The notes: generated by a model from the letters alone, not told the origin. Positions 49,181-60,200 are shown, counted from the first letter of the stretch. The stretch: 64,000 bases of DNA from Welwitschia mirabilis (GCA_051453625.1 JBOZIK010000001.1:298644689-298708688), one strand, 5' to 3'. Translations and numbers: made by a program.

Positions 49181-49552
49181 TTAATAACTCTTTAAATACC
49201 TTGTCTTAATGCTATCACAATGCCTTGCAGTGCCAATTCCAAAACATGGATGCTCAGCTCTACAAAGCTTCCAATCCTGGTGTTGTTGAAGTTTATGCCA
49301 CAACCAAAGTTTTACATTTCTTTCAAGGATTTTAAGGTTGGTCTCTGTAGGTAATACTACTAGAAGCATTGTGTTGCATCCTCCCTCTTCACAGATTAAT
49401 CAAAGAGGTTTTTTCATAACATTTCCTAGTGCTACATCTCCTACAACATTGTGTAGGATATCTTTGCCAAAAAATGTTGAATCTGCTAATGAATCTCTAT
49501 AGATACTAATGGATTTTCCTTGAAGTATGACTTTGTATTTGACATCCACAAA
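49181..49552 (-). pseudogene. Exon-like segment of unrecognised locus, copy 1
   Basis: A splice-acceptor-like TTGTAAACAG ends at 49553; the frame that follows reads FVDVKYKVILQGKSISIYRD, SLADSTFFGKDILHNVVGDV, ALGNVMKKPL, a stop, LICEEGGCNTMLLVVLPTET and on to 49181. The order DV-YKV...KDIL--V-GDV--G-VM...GG-N-MLL is faintly like the Walker A region of ABCG (WBC) transporters, but the P-loop lysine is absent, so this is only a suggestion. One in-frame stop in about 120 codons is few for this window. Copy 2 is at 51947-52068. Confidence 0.35.
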
Positions 49553-49989
49553 CTGTTTACAAGACACACAAAGTCAATAATACTAGATTATCTCAAACAA
49601 TAATTCTCATTTGATAACACACATAAAGCACAAAAGTATAGGCAATGATTTTCAAGAATGTCAATCAAACCTTAGTATCAAGATGAAATGGTTATACTAT
49701 TCTTTATGGTAGAGTCATTCTCTGTATTAAGTCATTAGGACAAACATAAACCTTTAATAAAGCATTCAAATAACATCACTTAAAATAAAACACTGTGTAA
49801 TATCTTCATGCATTTTGAAACAATAATTCAATAACTAATTCACAAAAAAAATATTTCTCAGATATACTCACAAAAATAAAGCATACTCTTTTCAACTTTA
49901 AATACAAAATTTTATACATTATACACCAGAATCTCAGTAAAACTTAGACATCAAACGTAAAACATATGTTTTACTATGTTTTACTATTG

Positions 49990-50599
49990 CAGTTTCAGCT
50001 TTTTTTGAATGTCCATTTCCAACACTTTTTTTCTGTTGGCATAAGGTAATGCTTGCATGAAGCCTAGCTTCTGAGCTTTATAATGCTAGAGTGTGTGGTG
50101 TGATGACGTTGAAGCTATTATGTCCAAGTTTGATGCATTTTTTAATTTTGGACAAAGGCTTATCTAGATAAGAGGTTGAATAATCTCTTATTCTCTTTTT
50201 GTTCTCTCTTAATTATAGCTTAGAGAATTTAATGGCAAGCATATTTACAATATTTGGTAGTGTTACTTTATTTAAATCCATATCAGAAGCTTCATCAAAT
50301 TGTTCATACATATCTGTATACATACGCAAGTCTTCATAGATCTCTTCATCTCTCTCCATATGTGTTGCTTAATTAATCTCTTTATATATGGAGATAGATG
50401 ATGATATTTATGAAGATTATATATATATATATATATACACATACATATCCATACTTAAGTCTTTATAAACCTCTTCATCTATCTCCATAGGTAATGTTTC
50501 ATTTACCTCTTTCTCTATTTCTATTTCCATTATTGAATATTTATAAACCTCATCTATTTCTATGAATGATTGCTTATTATTTAAATCCATGAAAGCCAT
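49990..50599 (-). pseudogene. Acidic repeat-containing reading frame, copy 1 (unrecognised)
   Basis: From ATG 50599 the minus strand reads MAFMDLNNKQSFIEIDEVYK, then MEIEIEKEVNETLPMEIDEE, VYKDL and a region broken by a (TA)n microsatellite at 50420-50440. Downstream are EASDMDLNKVTLPNIVNMLA, IKFSKL, a stop, then SYLDKPLSKIKKCIKLGHNS and FNVITPHTLAL. The repeated element is M-x-I-D-E-x-V-N/Y-x. The C-terminal part is basic and looks disordered. It may be the N-terminal exon of the locus whose next exon lies at 49181-49552. The C-rich tract just upstream (50740-50775 on the minus strand) could be its 5' UTR. No known family is recognised. Confidence 0.38.
50420..50440. repeat. (TA)n microsatellite inside the acidic frame, copy 1
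   Basis: About ten TA units. The second copy of this locus has acidic repeat units instead at this place. Confidence 0.85.
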
Positions 50600-50774
50600 T
50601 AAAGAAAGCTATGCAAATCCCAACACAAATCTTTTAAATTTTGAAATCTATGAAAAGATTCTTTGAAACTGAAATGAAGCCAAAGAAAACCTTGGATGCT
50701 CTCAAAATAAGGATAAAAAATGGGGGTTCATTTGGCATTAGGTTGGGTTGGAGGATGGGGAAGGGGGGTTGTTA

Positions 50775-51846
50775 AGGTAGAGAATTATTAATACAAAGGA
50801 GAACACCTTAGCAAAGCCCAAAAAGAATAGAAAGTAATCGCATCCCCTAGGATAGTTACTAGTACTTAGAAACTAAAGTGAACAGAGAACTAACATCTTT
50901 ACAAGAATTTTTTATAGTGAATATTTAGAAATTTGTAATCTGCATGAAGACCTAAAGCTTTTTATTAAAGAAGAACTGCCAAAATGATTGAAAATTTGGT
51001 GCCTATGAAGGAGTCTTAAGAAGAATCCTTATTAAACCAAGCATGACATCAAGATTTCTAGATAAATTGAATGCATTCTAGAATGACGATATTTTAACCA
51101 TGCTTGGAAAATTTGTCCAGAGGATCTTGTAATAGAATAAAATTAAGAAATTGATGAGGCATACTCAGTCTTCTAATATTTCTAATCAATTCCCAAATTT
51201 GACTAGTAATGCAATAATCCCAAAAGGTGTGCTAGAAAGTTTCTGGATCATTACATAAACGACATAAGGGATGAGTGACTAATAGTTGAAAATGATGAGC
51301 CATAAGAAGCCCTTGATGAATGAAACATCAAAATAAAAGTTTATTTTTAGGATGAGCTTTGATCCTCCAAAATTATTTAAAAAATTATTGCCATTTGTTG
51401 TCCGTCCAAGTGAGATGTCATTCAGAGCTCAGTTTCTTAATAATACTGTCAAAGTTTTGGAACCAAATACAGGCAAAAGAGAGAGAAATCTGAGTAATCT
51501 TTTTACCATTAGGCTAGAACTAATCATCCCACTAATTTAGATTATTATAATGCCAATGAAATTTTGAGACCACTTCTTCAATAGCCTGATGATAGGAAGA
51601 TCCAATTTTTGAACCTTTCACTTGGTTTTAAGACAAGACAAATTGATTTTGATACAATTATCTTGAATAGTAACAAATTGGTCTAAATGGAGAAGCCCTA
51701 TTTTAGCCAATCTGTGAAACCTAGCTAGAGAATGAGTAGCTAAGGAATTATCTGCTATTTGAAAGGCTAAAGACCACCAAGGAGAATGAGTATCTAACTA
51801 ATTGTGATTTAGATTAACTAGATGCCAATGGAGAAGGTGCTTAATT
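50775..51846 (-). pseudogene. LINE-B 3' part, first (cut) copy
   Basis: Equivalent to 53280-54352: zf-RVT region near 51140-51400 on the minus strand and the 3' UTR with TTGTATTAATAATTCTCTACC near 50790. Broken off at the gap. By arrangement this is the overlap of two contigs or a tandem copy of the LINE end. Confidence 0.7.
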
Positions 51847-51946
51847 NNNNNNNNNNNNNNNNNNNNNNNNNNNNNNNNNNNNNNNNNNNNNNNNNNNNNN
51901 NNNNNNNNNNNNNNNNNNNNNNNNNNNNNNNNNNNNNNNNNNNNNN
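51847..51946. other. Assembly gap 7 (100 N)
   Basis: 51947-54352 repeats 49432-51846 (about 2.4 kb, roughly 6% different, with indels in the acidic repeat), then continues into LINE-B. Confidence 0.95.
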
Positions 51947-52070
51947 TGCTATGTCTCCTACAACATTGTGCAAGATATCTTTGTCAAAAAATGTTGAATC
52001 TGCCAATGAACCTCTATAGACACTAACGGGTTTTTCTTGGAGTATGACTTTCTATTTAACATCCACAAAC
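51947..52070 (-). pseudogene. Exon-like segment of unrecognised locus, copy 2 (cut by gap)
   Basis: After an acceptor-like TTATAAACAG the minus frame reads FVDVK, a stop, KVILQEKPVSVYRGSLADST and FFDKDILHNVVGDIA up to the gap. It differs from copy 1 by conservative changes (I/V, G/E, D/G) and one TAC-to-TAG stop. Confidence 0.35.
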
Positions 52071-52499
52071 TGTTTATAAGATACATAAAGTCAATAACAC
52101 TAGATTATCTTGGACAATCATTCTCATTTGATAATACACATAAAGCACAAAAGTATAGGCAATGACTTTCAAGAATGTAAATCAAACCTTAATATCAAGA
52201 TGAAATGATTACATTATTCTTTATGGTAGAGTCATTCTCTATATTGAGTCATTAGGACAAACATAAATCTTTAACAAAGCATTCAAATAACATCACTAAA
52301 AAGAAAACACTGTGTAATATCTTCATGCATTTTGAAACAATAATTCAATAACTAATTCGCAAAAAAAATATCTCTAGAATGTAATCACAAAAATAAAGCA
52401 TACTCTTTTCAACTTTAAATACAAAATTTTATACAATATACACCATAATCTTATTAAAACCTAGACATCAAATGCAAAACATATGTTTCACTATTGCAG

Positions 52500-53106
52500 T
52501 TTTAACTTCTTTTGAAGCTTTATAATGCTAGAGTGTGTGGTGTGATGATGTTAAAGCTATTATGTTCAAGTTTGATGCATTTTTTGATTTTGAACAAAGG
52601 CTTATCTAGACAAGAGTTGAACAATCTCTTATCCTCTTTTTGTTCTCTCTTAATTATAGCTTAGAAAATTCAATGATAAGCATATTTACAATATTTGGTA
52701 GTGTTACTTTATCTAAATCCATATCAGAAGCTTCATCAACTTGTTCATACATATTTGTATACATATGCAAGTCTTCATAGATCTCTTCATCTCTTTTCAT
52801 AGGTGTTGCTTAATTAACCTCTTTATATATATCCATATCAATGCTTGAATATTTGTAAACCTCATCATCTATCTCCATAGATTATGCTTCATTGACCTCT
52901 TCATCTATATCCATATCGTTACATAAATCCTTATAGACATCATTATCATCTATCTTCATAGGGGATGCTTCATTAACCTTTTCATCTATCTTCATAGGTA
53001 ATGCTTCATTTACCTCTTTCTCTATTTCTATTTCCATTATTACATATTTATAAACCTCATCTATTTCCATGAATGATTGCTTATTATTTAAATCCATGTA
53101 AGCCAT
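52500..53106 (-). pseudogene. Acidic repeat-containing reading frame, copy 2 (unrecognised, more repeats)
   Basis: From ATG 53106 the minus strand reads MAYMDLNNKQSFMEIDEVYK, then repeated units EVNEALPMKIDEK, VNEASPMKIDDN, DVYKDLCNDMDIDEEVNEA, a stop, SMEIDDEVYKYSS, and so on to DMDLDKVTLPNIVNML near 52700, with KPLFKIKKCIKLEHNSFNII later. It has several more M-K/E-I-D units than copy 1. Very acidic, methionine-rich and probably unstructured. The function is unknown. Confidence 0.38.
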
Positions 53107-53639
53107 TAAAAAAAGCTATGCAAATCCTAACACAAAGCTTTTAAATTTTTAAATCTATGGAAAGACTCTTTGAAATTGAAATAAAGCCAAAGAAAACCTT
53201 GTATGCTCTCAAAATAAGGATTAAAAATGGTGGTTTAGTTGGGGTTAGGTTGGGTTGGGGGATGGGGAAGGGGGGTTGTTAAGGTATAGAATTATCAGTA
53301 CAAAGGAGAACAACTTAGCAAGGCCCAAAAAGGATAGAAAATAATCGCATCCCCCGGGATAGTTACTAGCACTTAGAAACTAAAGTAAACAGATAACTAA
53401 TAGCTTTAGAAGAATTTTTTATAGTGAATATTTAAAATTTGTAATTTGCATGAAGATCTAAAGCCTTGTATTAAAGAAGAAATGCCAAAATGATTGAAAA
53501 TTTGGTGCCTATGAAGGAGTCTTAAGGAGCATCCTTATTAAACCAAGCATGACATCAAGATTTCTAGATAAAGTGAATGCATTTTAGAATGAGGATATTC
53601 CAACCATGCTTGAAAAAGTTGTCTAGAGGATCTTGTAAT

Positions 53640-53900
53640 AGAATGAAATTAAGAAATTAATAAGGTATACTCAGTCTTCTAATATTTTTGATCAATTTCC
53701 AAATTTGACTACAATGTAGTAATTCCAAAAGGTGTGCTGGAAAGTTTCTGGATCATTACATAAAGGACATAGGGTATGAGTGACTAATAGTTGAAAATGA
53801 TGAGTCATAACAAGACCTTGATGAATGAAACACTAAAAGAAAAGTTTATTTTTAGGATGAGCTTTGATCTTCCAAAATTATTTAAAAAATTATTGCCATT
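53640..53900 (-). pseudogene. LINE-B zf-RVT region
   Basis: The minus strand gives VWKIKAHPKNKLFFWCFIHQ, GLVMTHHF and CPLCNDPETFQHTFWNY, matching the plant L1 zf-RVT pattern (W---P-K---F-W---------L-----CP-C---ET--H-F--C). Just two or three frame defects. A second copy is at 51140-51400. Confidence 0.72.
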
Positions 53901-54375
53901 TGTCATCTGTCCAAGTGAGATATCATTCAGAGCTCAGTTTCTTAATAATACTATCAAAGTCTTGGAATTAAATATAGGCAAAAGAGAGAGAAATCTGAGT
54001 AATCTTTTTACCATCAAGCTAGAACCACTCATCCCACCAATTTAGATTATTATAATGCTAACAAAATTTTGAGACCACTTCTTCAATATGCTTGATAATA
54101 GGAAGATCTAATTTTTGAACCTTTCACTTGGTTTTAAGATATGACGAATTGATTTTAATACAATTATCTTAAATAGTAACAAATTGATCTAAATGGAGAA
54201 GCCCTATTTTAGCTAATGTATGAAACCTAGCTAGAGAATGAGTAGGTAAGGAATTATCTGCTATTTAAAAGGCTAAAGATCACCAAGGAGAATGAGTAGC
54301 TAACTAATTGTGATTTATATTAACTGGATGCCAATGGAGAAGGTGCTTAATTTTATGCCACACTTTAAAAATTTG

Positions 54376-54846
54376 CTAAAAAATGTAAGATCCTTTACTT
54401 TTGAAAGTACTAATAGAAAAAATTGAATTACTCCAATAAAGATAAATCCAAAAATGATTTGGAATCATGTTAGAATTAGCAAAATAATGTCTGAATAACA
54501 TATTCCAAGCCTCTTTGCCACTGAAAGAATGGATAATCCATTTGGAGGCTAAAAAAATACTTTGATGCTCTAAGGAAGGATTTCCCAATCTACCTAATCC
54601 TTTGGAATAACAAAATGTATTCCAATTCACTCTATGAAAGACTTTGCCACTTGAGGTATTCCCCCATAAAAAACTCCACACAATTCTATTGATAGTCTTA
54701 TAAGCAAAAGTAGAGGGGATCATGAAGGAAGCATAATAAATTGGAATGGAACTGAGAATATGAATATAGACAATAAGCCTCCTAGCTAAAGATAAGAGCT
54801 TACTAGACCATTTAAGGGTTTTATCTTTCCCTTTGTCAATAACCAT
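54376..54846 (-). pseudogene. LINE-B ORF2 post-RT segment (156-codon open frame)
   Basis: One of the longest open frames in the window. It contains LKWSSKLLSLARRLIVYIHI, LSSIPIYYASFMIPSTFAYK, TINRIVWSFLWGNTSSGKVF, HRVNWNTFCYSKGLGRLG and QSIFLASKWIIHSFSGKEAW, the conserved region after RT in plant L1 ORF2 (W--KLLSLAGR--L---VL-S-P-Y--S---P------I----R-FLWG...K------WN--C-PK--GGLG). The frame ends at 54376 and the preceding RT lies in another frame, so a frameshift separates them. Confidence 0.85.
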
Positions 54847-56330
54847 CTACCACATGCTAGAAGAAGTGTCTGAAAGAGCTATGAAAATGCCCAAAAGTTT
54901 AAAATGATTAACAGAAGACAACCAATAAATGTTAAAACAGAAGGACTAGGAAGGCCTATCTCTGAAGGAGGAACAAATGGCATTGGTTTTATTTCAATTG
55001 ATTTGAGAACTTGAGGCTTGAGAATATATGTTTAAATTATCAATAGCCTTTTAAAAATATGATTTTGTTTTCCTAATTAGGAGGAAGGTATCATTTGCAA
55101 ACTGATTGTAAAGAACTATGTTACCATTGGGAAGATTAATGCCATGAAGATTTCCAATGGACTATTGAGATTTAAGAAGTGCCCCAAGAGTTTTTATTGC
55201 TATAATAAAAAGATGAAGGGCTAAGGGACATCCTTGTCTAACTGAGGATTGGAGAGAGATAGGATGAGAGAAAATATCATTAATGTAGATAATAGAGGTA
55301 GTTTTGGCAAGAAGCATCTAAACGTGATTTTCAAAAACTTCCCCTAATTTGTGATGACAAATAATTCTAGTAAGAAAATGATAGTCAAGTGTGTCATAGG
55401 CCTTTGCAAAATCGAGTTTTAAAATAATAGCTTACTAAGAGGAGTTATTAGCCTAATGCATAGATTTGATTGTAGTTAGAACATTATCCAAGATGTATCT
55501 ATTATGAATAAAGCATGTTTGATCTTTGTTGATGAGGTCTTGGAAGAATTTCTTTAATCTATTAGCCACAGATTTAGCAATAATTCTAAATCATGATCAA
55601 AAGAATGGTAGGTCTCCAACTATTGATATTATGAGAGTCTTTAAACTTAGAAAGAAGTTTAACTATTCTTGTATTCAAATAAGTTCCAAGGGAATTTTTG
55701 TTCAAAGCTTTCTTATAGACATTGTAGGCATCTGTACCAATGATGTATCAAAATTTGAAGAAGAATTCACTTGGAAGGCCATCCAAACATGGGGATTTAT
55801 CATTCTTGAGCTGATGTAGGGTATAGAGGAATTCAGTTTGAGAGAGACACTAATCCTCACTAAAAACATTTTGATTAAAGGGTTGAAGATTTTTAATACA
55901 AATATCGATAGCTGTATCATCAACTGTAGTAGCAGAGAAGACCTGAGAGTAATGATTATAAAAAACTTGAAGAATCTAGTCACTAGAAGTGTGGATAACT
56001 TTACCATCTTCTATATCTTCTATATGAGGAGCACAGTAAGTGCCTTTTAAGAATTTAAAAAAATAAGAAGAAGCTTGATCTCCCATTTGAAGCCAAGATA
56101 CACCAGCACGAAGATGGGCATCTTGGACTTGTAATGATAAATTTTTCTCAAAATAATATTTATAAATTTTTAAGGAATTGAAATCCTAGTTACTATAGCA
56201 CCCAGAGTTAACTTTCAAGTGATAAAATTCTACTTCAGACATAAGGCTCTTTTGATGAGAGGCAATATTAACTACTAAGAGTTTTCTAGCATGTTTGGCA
56301 AAATGTTGAGTGCAAAGAATACTATTGTTT
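54847..56330 (-). pseudogene. LINE-B reverse transcriptase
   Basis: Minus-strand reading gives LKNDKSPCLDGLPSEFFFKF near 55830-55770, KIIAKSVANRLKKF near 55570, KLDFAKAYDT near 55400 (first catalytic Asp region), VRQGCPLALHLF near 55230, HGINLPNGNIVLYN near 55130, and the active site QFANDTFLLI at 55090-55101, where the usual FADD has become FAND. The blocks follow each other in the proper L1 order with only a few stops and shifts. It would copy LINE RNA by target-primed reverse transcription if intact. Confidence 0.83.
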
Positions 56331-56547
56331 CACCAATAATTCCAACCTTCATTACCAACTAGGTGAGGAATAAGATTCCAAATATGTATGAGAAGAGAAC
56401 ACATGTGTTTATTCTAAAGAAAAGCAATGTTAAAAATAAAGAGATCTTTCTTAATATGCTATGTATTTAAAGTTTGGATGGACCAAGAGATGGGAAAATG
56501 ATCTGATAAAACCTGAGTATAATCTGTTAAAACTGGAAGCTTCGTAG

Positions 56548-56647
56548 NNNNNNNNNNNNNNNNNNNNNNNNNNNNNNNNNNNNNNNNNNNNNNNNNNNNN
56601 NNNNNNNNNNNNNNNNNNNNNNNNNNNNNNNNNNNNNNNNNNNNNNN
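56548..56647. other. Assembly gap 8 (100 N)
   Basis: 56648-58092 repeats 55107-56547 of LINE-B with no large indels and about 6% substitutions in the first 350 bases compared; it then continues into the endonuclease. Confidence 0.95.
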
Positions 56648-57950
56648 CTGATTGTAAAGAACTATGTTACCATTGGGAAGATTAATGCCATGAAGATTTA
56701 CAATGGACTATTGAGATTTAATAAGTGCCGCAAGAGCATTTATTGCTATAATAAAAAGATAGGGGGCTAAGGGACATCCCTATCTAACTAAGGGTTGGAG
56801 AGAGATAGGATAAGAGAAAATACCATTAATGCAGATAATAGAGGTAGTTTTGGCAAGAAGCATCTAAACGTGATTTTTAAAAAATTCCCCTAATTGGTGA
56901 TGAAAAATAAGTCTAGTAAGAAAATTCTAGTCAAGTGTATCATAGGCCTTTGCAAAATCAAGTTTCAAAAGAATAGCTTACTGAGAGGAGTTATTATCCT
57001 AATGCATAAATTTAATTGCAGTTAGAACATTATCCAAGATGTATCTATTATAAATAAAGCCTATTTGTTCTTTGCGGATGAGATCCTAGAGGAATTTCTT
57101 TAATCTATTAGCCACACCTTTAGCAATAATTTTAAATCATGATCAAAAGAATGGTAGGTCTCTAACTATTGATATTATGAGAGTCTTCAGACTTGGAAAG
57201 AAGTTTAACTATTCCTATATTCAGATAAGTTCCAAGGGACTTTTTGTTCAAAGCTTCCTTATGGACATTATAGGCATCTGTACCAATGATGTGCCAAAAT
57301 TTGGAGAAGAATTTACTTGGAAGGCCATCCAAACAGGGGGATTTATCATTCTTGAGCTGATGTAGGATACAGAGGAATTCAATTTGAGAGAGACACTAAT
57401 CCTCACTAAAAACATTTTGATTAAAGGGCTGAAGATTTTTGAGACAAATATTGATAGCTGTATCATTAACTATAGTAACAGAGAAGACCTAAGAGTAATG
57501 ATTATAAAAACTTAAAGAATCTGGTCACTAGAAGTGTGGATAACATTACCATCTTCTATATCTTCTATACGAGGAGCATAGTAAGTGCCTTTTAATAATT
57601 TAAAAAAATAAGAAGAAGCTTGATCTCCCATTTAAAGCCAAGATAAATGGGCATGAAGATGGGCATCTTGGAGCTTGTAATGATCAATTTTTCTCAAAAC
57701 AATATTTATAAATTTTTAAGGACTTGAAATCCTAGTTACTATAGCACCCAGAGTTAACTTTAAATTGATAAAATTCTACTTCAAACATGAGGCTCTTTTG
57801 ATGAGAGGCAATATTAACTGCTAAGAGTTTTCTAGCATGTTTGGCAACATGTTGAGTGCAAAGAATACTATTGTTTTACCAATCATTCCAACCTTCATTA
57901 CCAACTAGGTGAGGAATAAGATTCCAAATATGTATGAGGAGAGAACACGT
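56648..57950 (-). pseudogene. LINE-B reverse transcriptase, second copy (starts after the FADD site)
   Basis: Same RT blocks as 55107-56400: SPGLDG-type sequence near 57330, KLDFAKAYDT near 56950 and VRXGXPL near 56780. At 57330 this copy reads PPVWMAF in the out-of-frame ORF, reflecting base changes relative to copy 1. The catalytic FADD would lie in the gap. Most likely an overlapping contig. Confidence 0.75.
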
Positions 57951-57957
57951 GTTTATT

Positions 57958-58860
57958 CTAAAGAAAAGTAGTGTTGAAAATAAAGAGATCTTTCTTAATA
58001 TGCTGTGTATTTAAAATTTGGATGGACCAAGAGATGGAAAAATGATCTGATAAAACTTGAGTATAATCTACTGAAATTGGAAGCTTCATACAATGAGATA
58101 TCATAATGTAAGGATTAAAAGATAAATAAATCCAATCAAGCCTAGAAGTAATAAAATTAGACCCTATTCTGGTATTGGACCATCCCTTAATAGAGTTGGT
58201 TTTAGTAACAACATTAGCATTAAATAATTGAAATTTATTTTTAAGAGCCATCCAATTTTCGAGCTCATTGATTTCTAGGCCATCTTTATTACTATCTCTT
58301 TTATCTTCAACATTTTCAATCATATTAAAATCTCCTACAATGATACAAATAGCATTTGGAAGAGAATCAAAGAATCATTTCCAAAGAGCACATTTATCTA
58401 AAAGACTATAGGGTGTATAAATATTGATCACACCAATAATAGAATTATTCCAATTTAAGTGAATTCACACACAATTTCCCTTTAGATCTTGATCATCGTT
58501 GATAATTTGATTGATAAACTTCTAGTGAAGAATAATAACCGCTCTTCCTCTACCTCTAGAGTGATAAGAAATATAAGAGGGACTTCTAGAAAAAATGTTG
58601 TTGTAGGCTAATTGAAGCTAAAAACCTTGAATTTTAACTTCCTGAAGAAAGACTATATATAGATTCTTTTCATCTATATAACCTTAGACAATGTATTTCC
58701 TTCAGGGGTCTGAGAGTCCCTGAATATTCTAAGAGATAAGATTCATGATGAAGGGTCAAATGAAGATCCTATTCCCTCATCAATGACTTGCCAAGAATTC
58801 GTAGACTCAAAACTATTTCCTACTGATCTACTTAGTTTTCTAAATTGATTTAAGATACCA
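57958..58860 (-). pseudogene. LINE-B endonuclease
   Basis: APE-type endonuclease that would nick the target. The 121-codon open frame from 58323 reads MIENVEDKRDSN, ELENWMALKNKFQLFNAN, KGWSNTRIGSNFITSRLDWI and ISVDYTQVLSDHFSISW. Immediately upstream, in frame, is ICIIVGDFN at 58324-58350, completing the catalytic GDFN motif. Further upstream are INQIINDDQDLKGN, GVINIYTPYS and LQEVKIQGF (near 58640), the QE catalytic segment. The SDHFSI block matches the conserved SDH of the family. Only a few stops occur, making this the best-preserved enzyme in the window. Confidence 0.85.
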
Positions 58861-59069
58861 TTTCGAAATCTAGACATTTAGTTTACCATTTCGAAATTTA
58901 GACATTTAATTTATGGTACCAGAGGGACTAAATAAGGGATTATTTCTAGTGACATAAGCATAAGATTTTTTACTAACCATTTGCCATTCTTTCTCTACAT
59001 CAGTATTCTTGTTGAGAGGTTTAGGATTTTGTAAGGTAGCTTGATTATCCTCTTGACTAGCTATGTGAT

Positions 59070-59169
59070 NNNNNNNNNNNNNNNNNNNNNNNNNNNNNNN
59101 NNNNNNNNNNNNNNNNNNNNNNNNNNNNNNNNNNNNNNNNNNNNNNNNNNNNNNNNNNNNNNNNNNNNN
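59070..59169. other. Assembly gap 9 (100 N) flanked by an exact repeat
   Basis: 58993-59069 and 59170-59246 are identical over 77 bases, the first ending at the gap and the second starting at it. This is what two contigs with a missed end overlap would look like. Confidence 0.97.
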
Positions 59170-59289
59170 CTCTACATCAGTATTCTTGTTGAGAGGTTTA
59201 GGATTTTGTAAGGTAGCTTGATTATCCTCTTGACTAGCTATGTGATCCTCTTCTAAAGATTTTTTAGAAAGTTTTCCTTGTCCATATTT

Positions 59290-60200
59290 TTCTTAATACC
59301 TTTGTGGATTTTGGAATTGTTTGAATCATGACTGGTATGAATGTTGTAAGTTTCTTTTTGAGAAGTTTTAATATTTTCATTTATAAGCTTAGATTAATGG
59401 AGCTCATTGACTACTTTTTCTACTAATATTCTATTTTCTTCCATCTTGGTTAGGAGTTTAGGACAATATGCCCTCACATAGTTAGATTCCTTGTAATAGT
59501 AATAGCGGTTCGGTAGAGTTAAATAGGTAACTTTTTGGAGAATAATAGTACCATCTTCTAATAAACATATAACCTCTAGGAGTGGCTTATTTAAATGAAG
59601 GAATACATAAATTATCCTTGTGGGTTGAGCTCATAACCCTAAAAAGTTCTCGATTTCAATAAAATTTTCAATTTTTGCGACTAAAATATCAACATGTATA
59701 AGAAAATTTACTAGAAGATTTGAAAATTTAATCCAAACAAGAATGGTACTTTGGATGGCTTTCTCTAGATTAAAACCTTTATACCAAGGCTATAAAATAA
59801 GATACATTCCTAAAATATTTCATACTGATTGTTGTTTAACCTAATCCATTATTTCTTTAGATTTGAAACCGAAAAGGAAGAAACCTTTAGTTATATTGGA
59901 AACAACTGAAACTTTGATGTTCCTTCTAACCTAATTTTTCTGAATCCAATCATTGATAATAGAGAAGGAAGGAATTTTACTAGTAAAGAAACTAATAGCA
60001 TATAATTATTCAAAGGTGTAAATGATTTTGTAGAAAAAATTTTGTAGAAACTCTAAGTCTATCATAACGTAATCATCTTTTGAGGTTATATTGTAATTTG
60101 CTTTTACTAACGCAGAGTTAAGCAAAATTTTATCCATTTCTACTTTTCATTTTTTAGAAGAATCATTTTTAGGTAATGAAGATGATATAACTGAGGACAT
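59290..60200 (-). pseudogene. LINE-B ORF1 (DUF4283-like) with CCHC-type knuckle
   Basis: A likely start is ATG 60200 (MSSVISSSLPKNDSSKK). After a stop come VEMDKILLNSALVKANYNIT, FFTSKIPSFSIINDWIQKN and KGFFLFGFKSKEIMD (near 59900), the DUF4283 pattern (F---P----I--WI---W...GFFLF-F------). Near 59550 is PLLEVICLLEDGTIILQKVT and then the knuckle YYYYKESNYVRAYCP (59464-59510), in which only the last cysteine remains of the usual CCHC. Follows with KLLTKMEENRILVEKVVNEL. About 270 codons, normal for ORF1 of this group but broken by frameshifts. Confidence 0.72.

Larger units (their letters stand above)
53280..60200 (-). mobile_element. LINE-B: L1-type non-LTR retrotransposon, relatively well preserved
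   Basis: The minus strand carries, from 60200 downward, ORF1 with a CCHC-like knuckle, ORF2 endonuclease, RT, C-terminal region, zf-RVT and a 3' UTR ending near TTGTACTGATAATTCTATACC at 53280. Gap 8 and gap 9 interrupt it with overlaps, so true length is about 1.5 kb shorter than the coordinates suggest. Its 3' end abuts the C-rich tract upstream of the acidic frame. It is clearly different in sequence from LINE-A and less decayed. Confidence 0.82.

Noticed and set aside
55526-56050. Plus-strand open frames opposite LINE-B RT
   Set aside because: They are shadows of the minus-strand RT, and the equivalent second copy has different breaks.
55702-57466. Minus-strand open frames of 101 and 72 codons
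   Set aside because: They overlap the LINE-B RT but in the wrong frame; the true RT frame has the recognisable L1 blocks.
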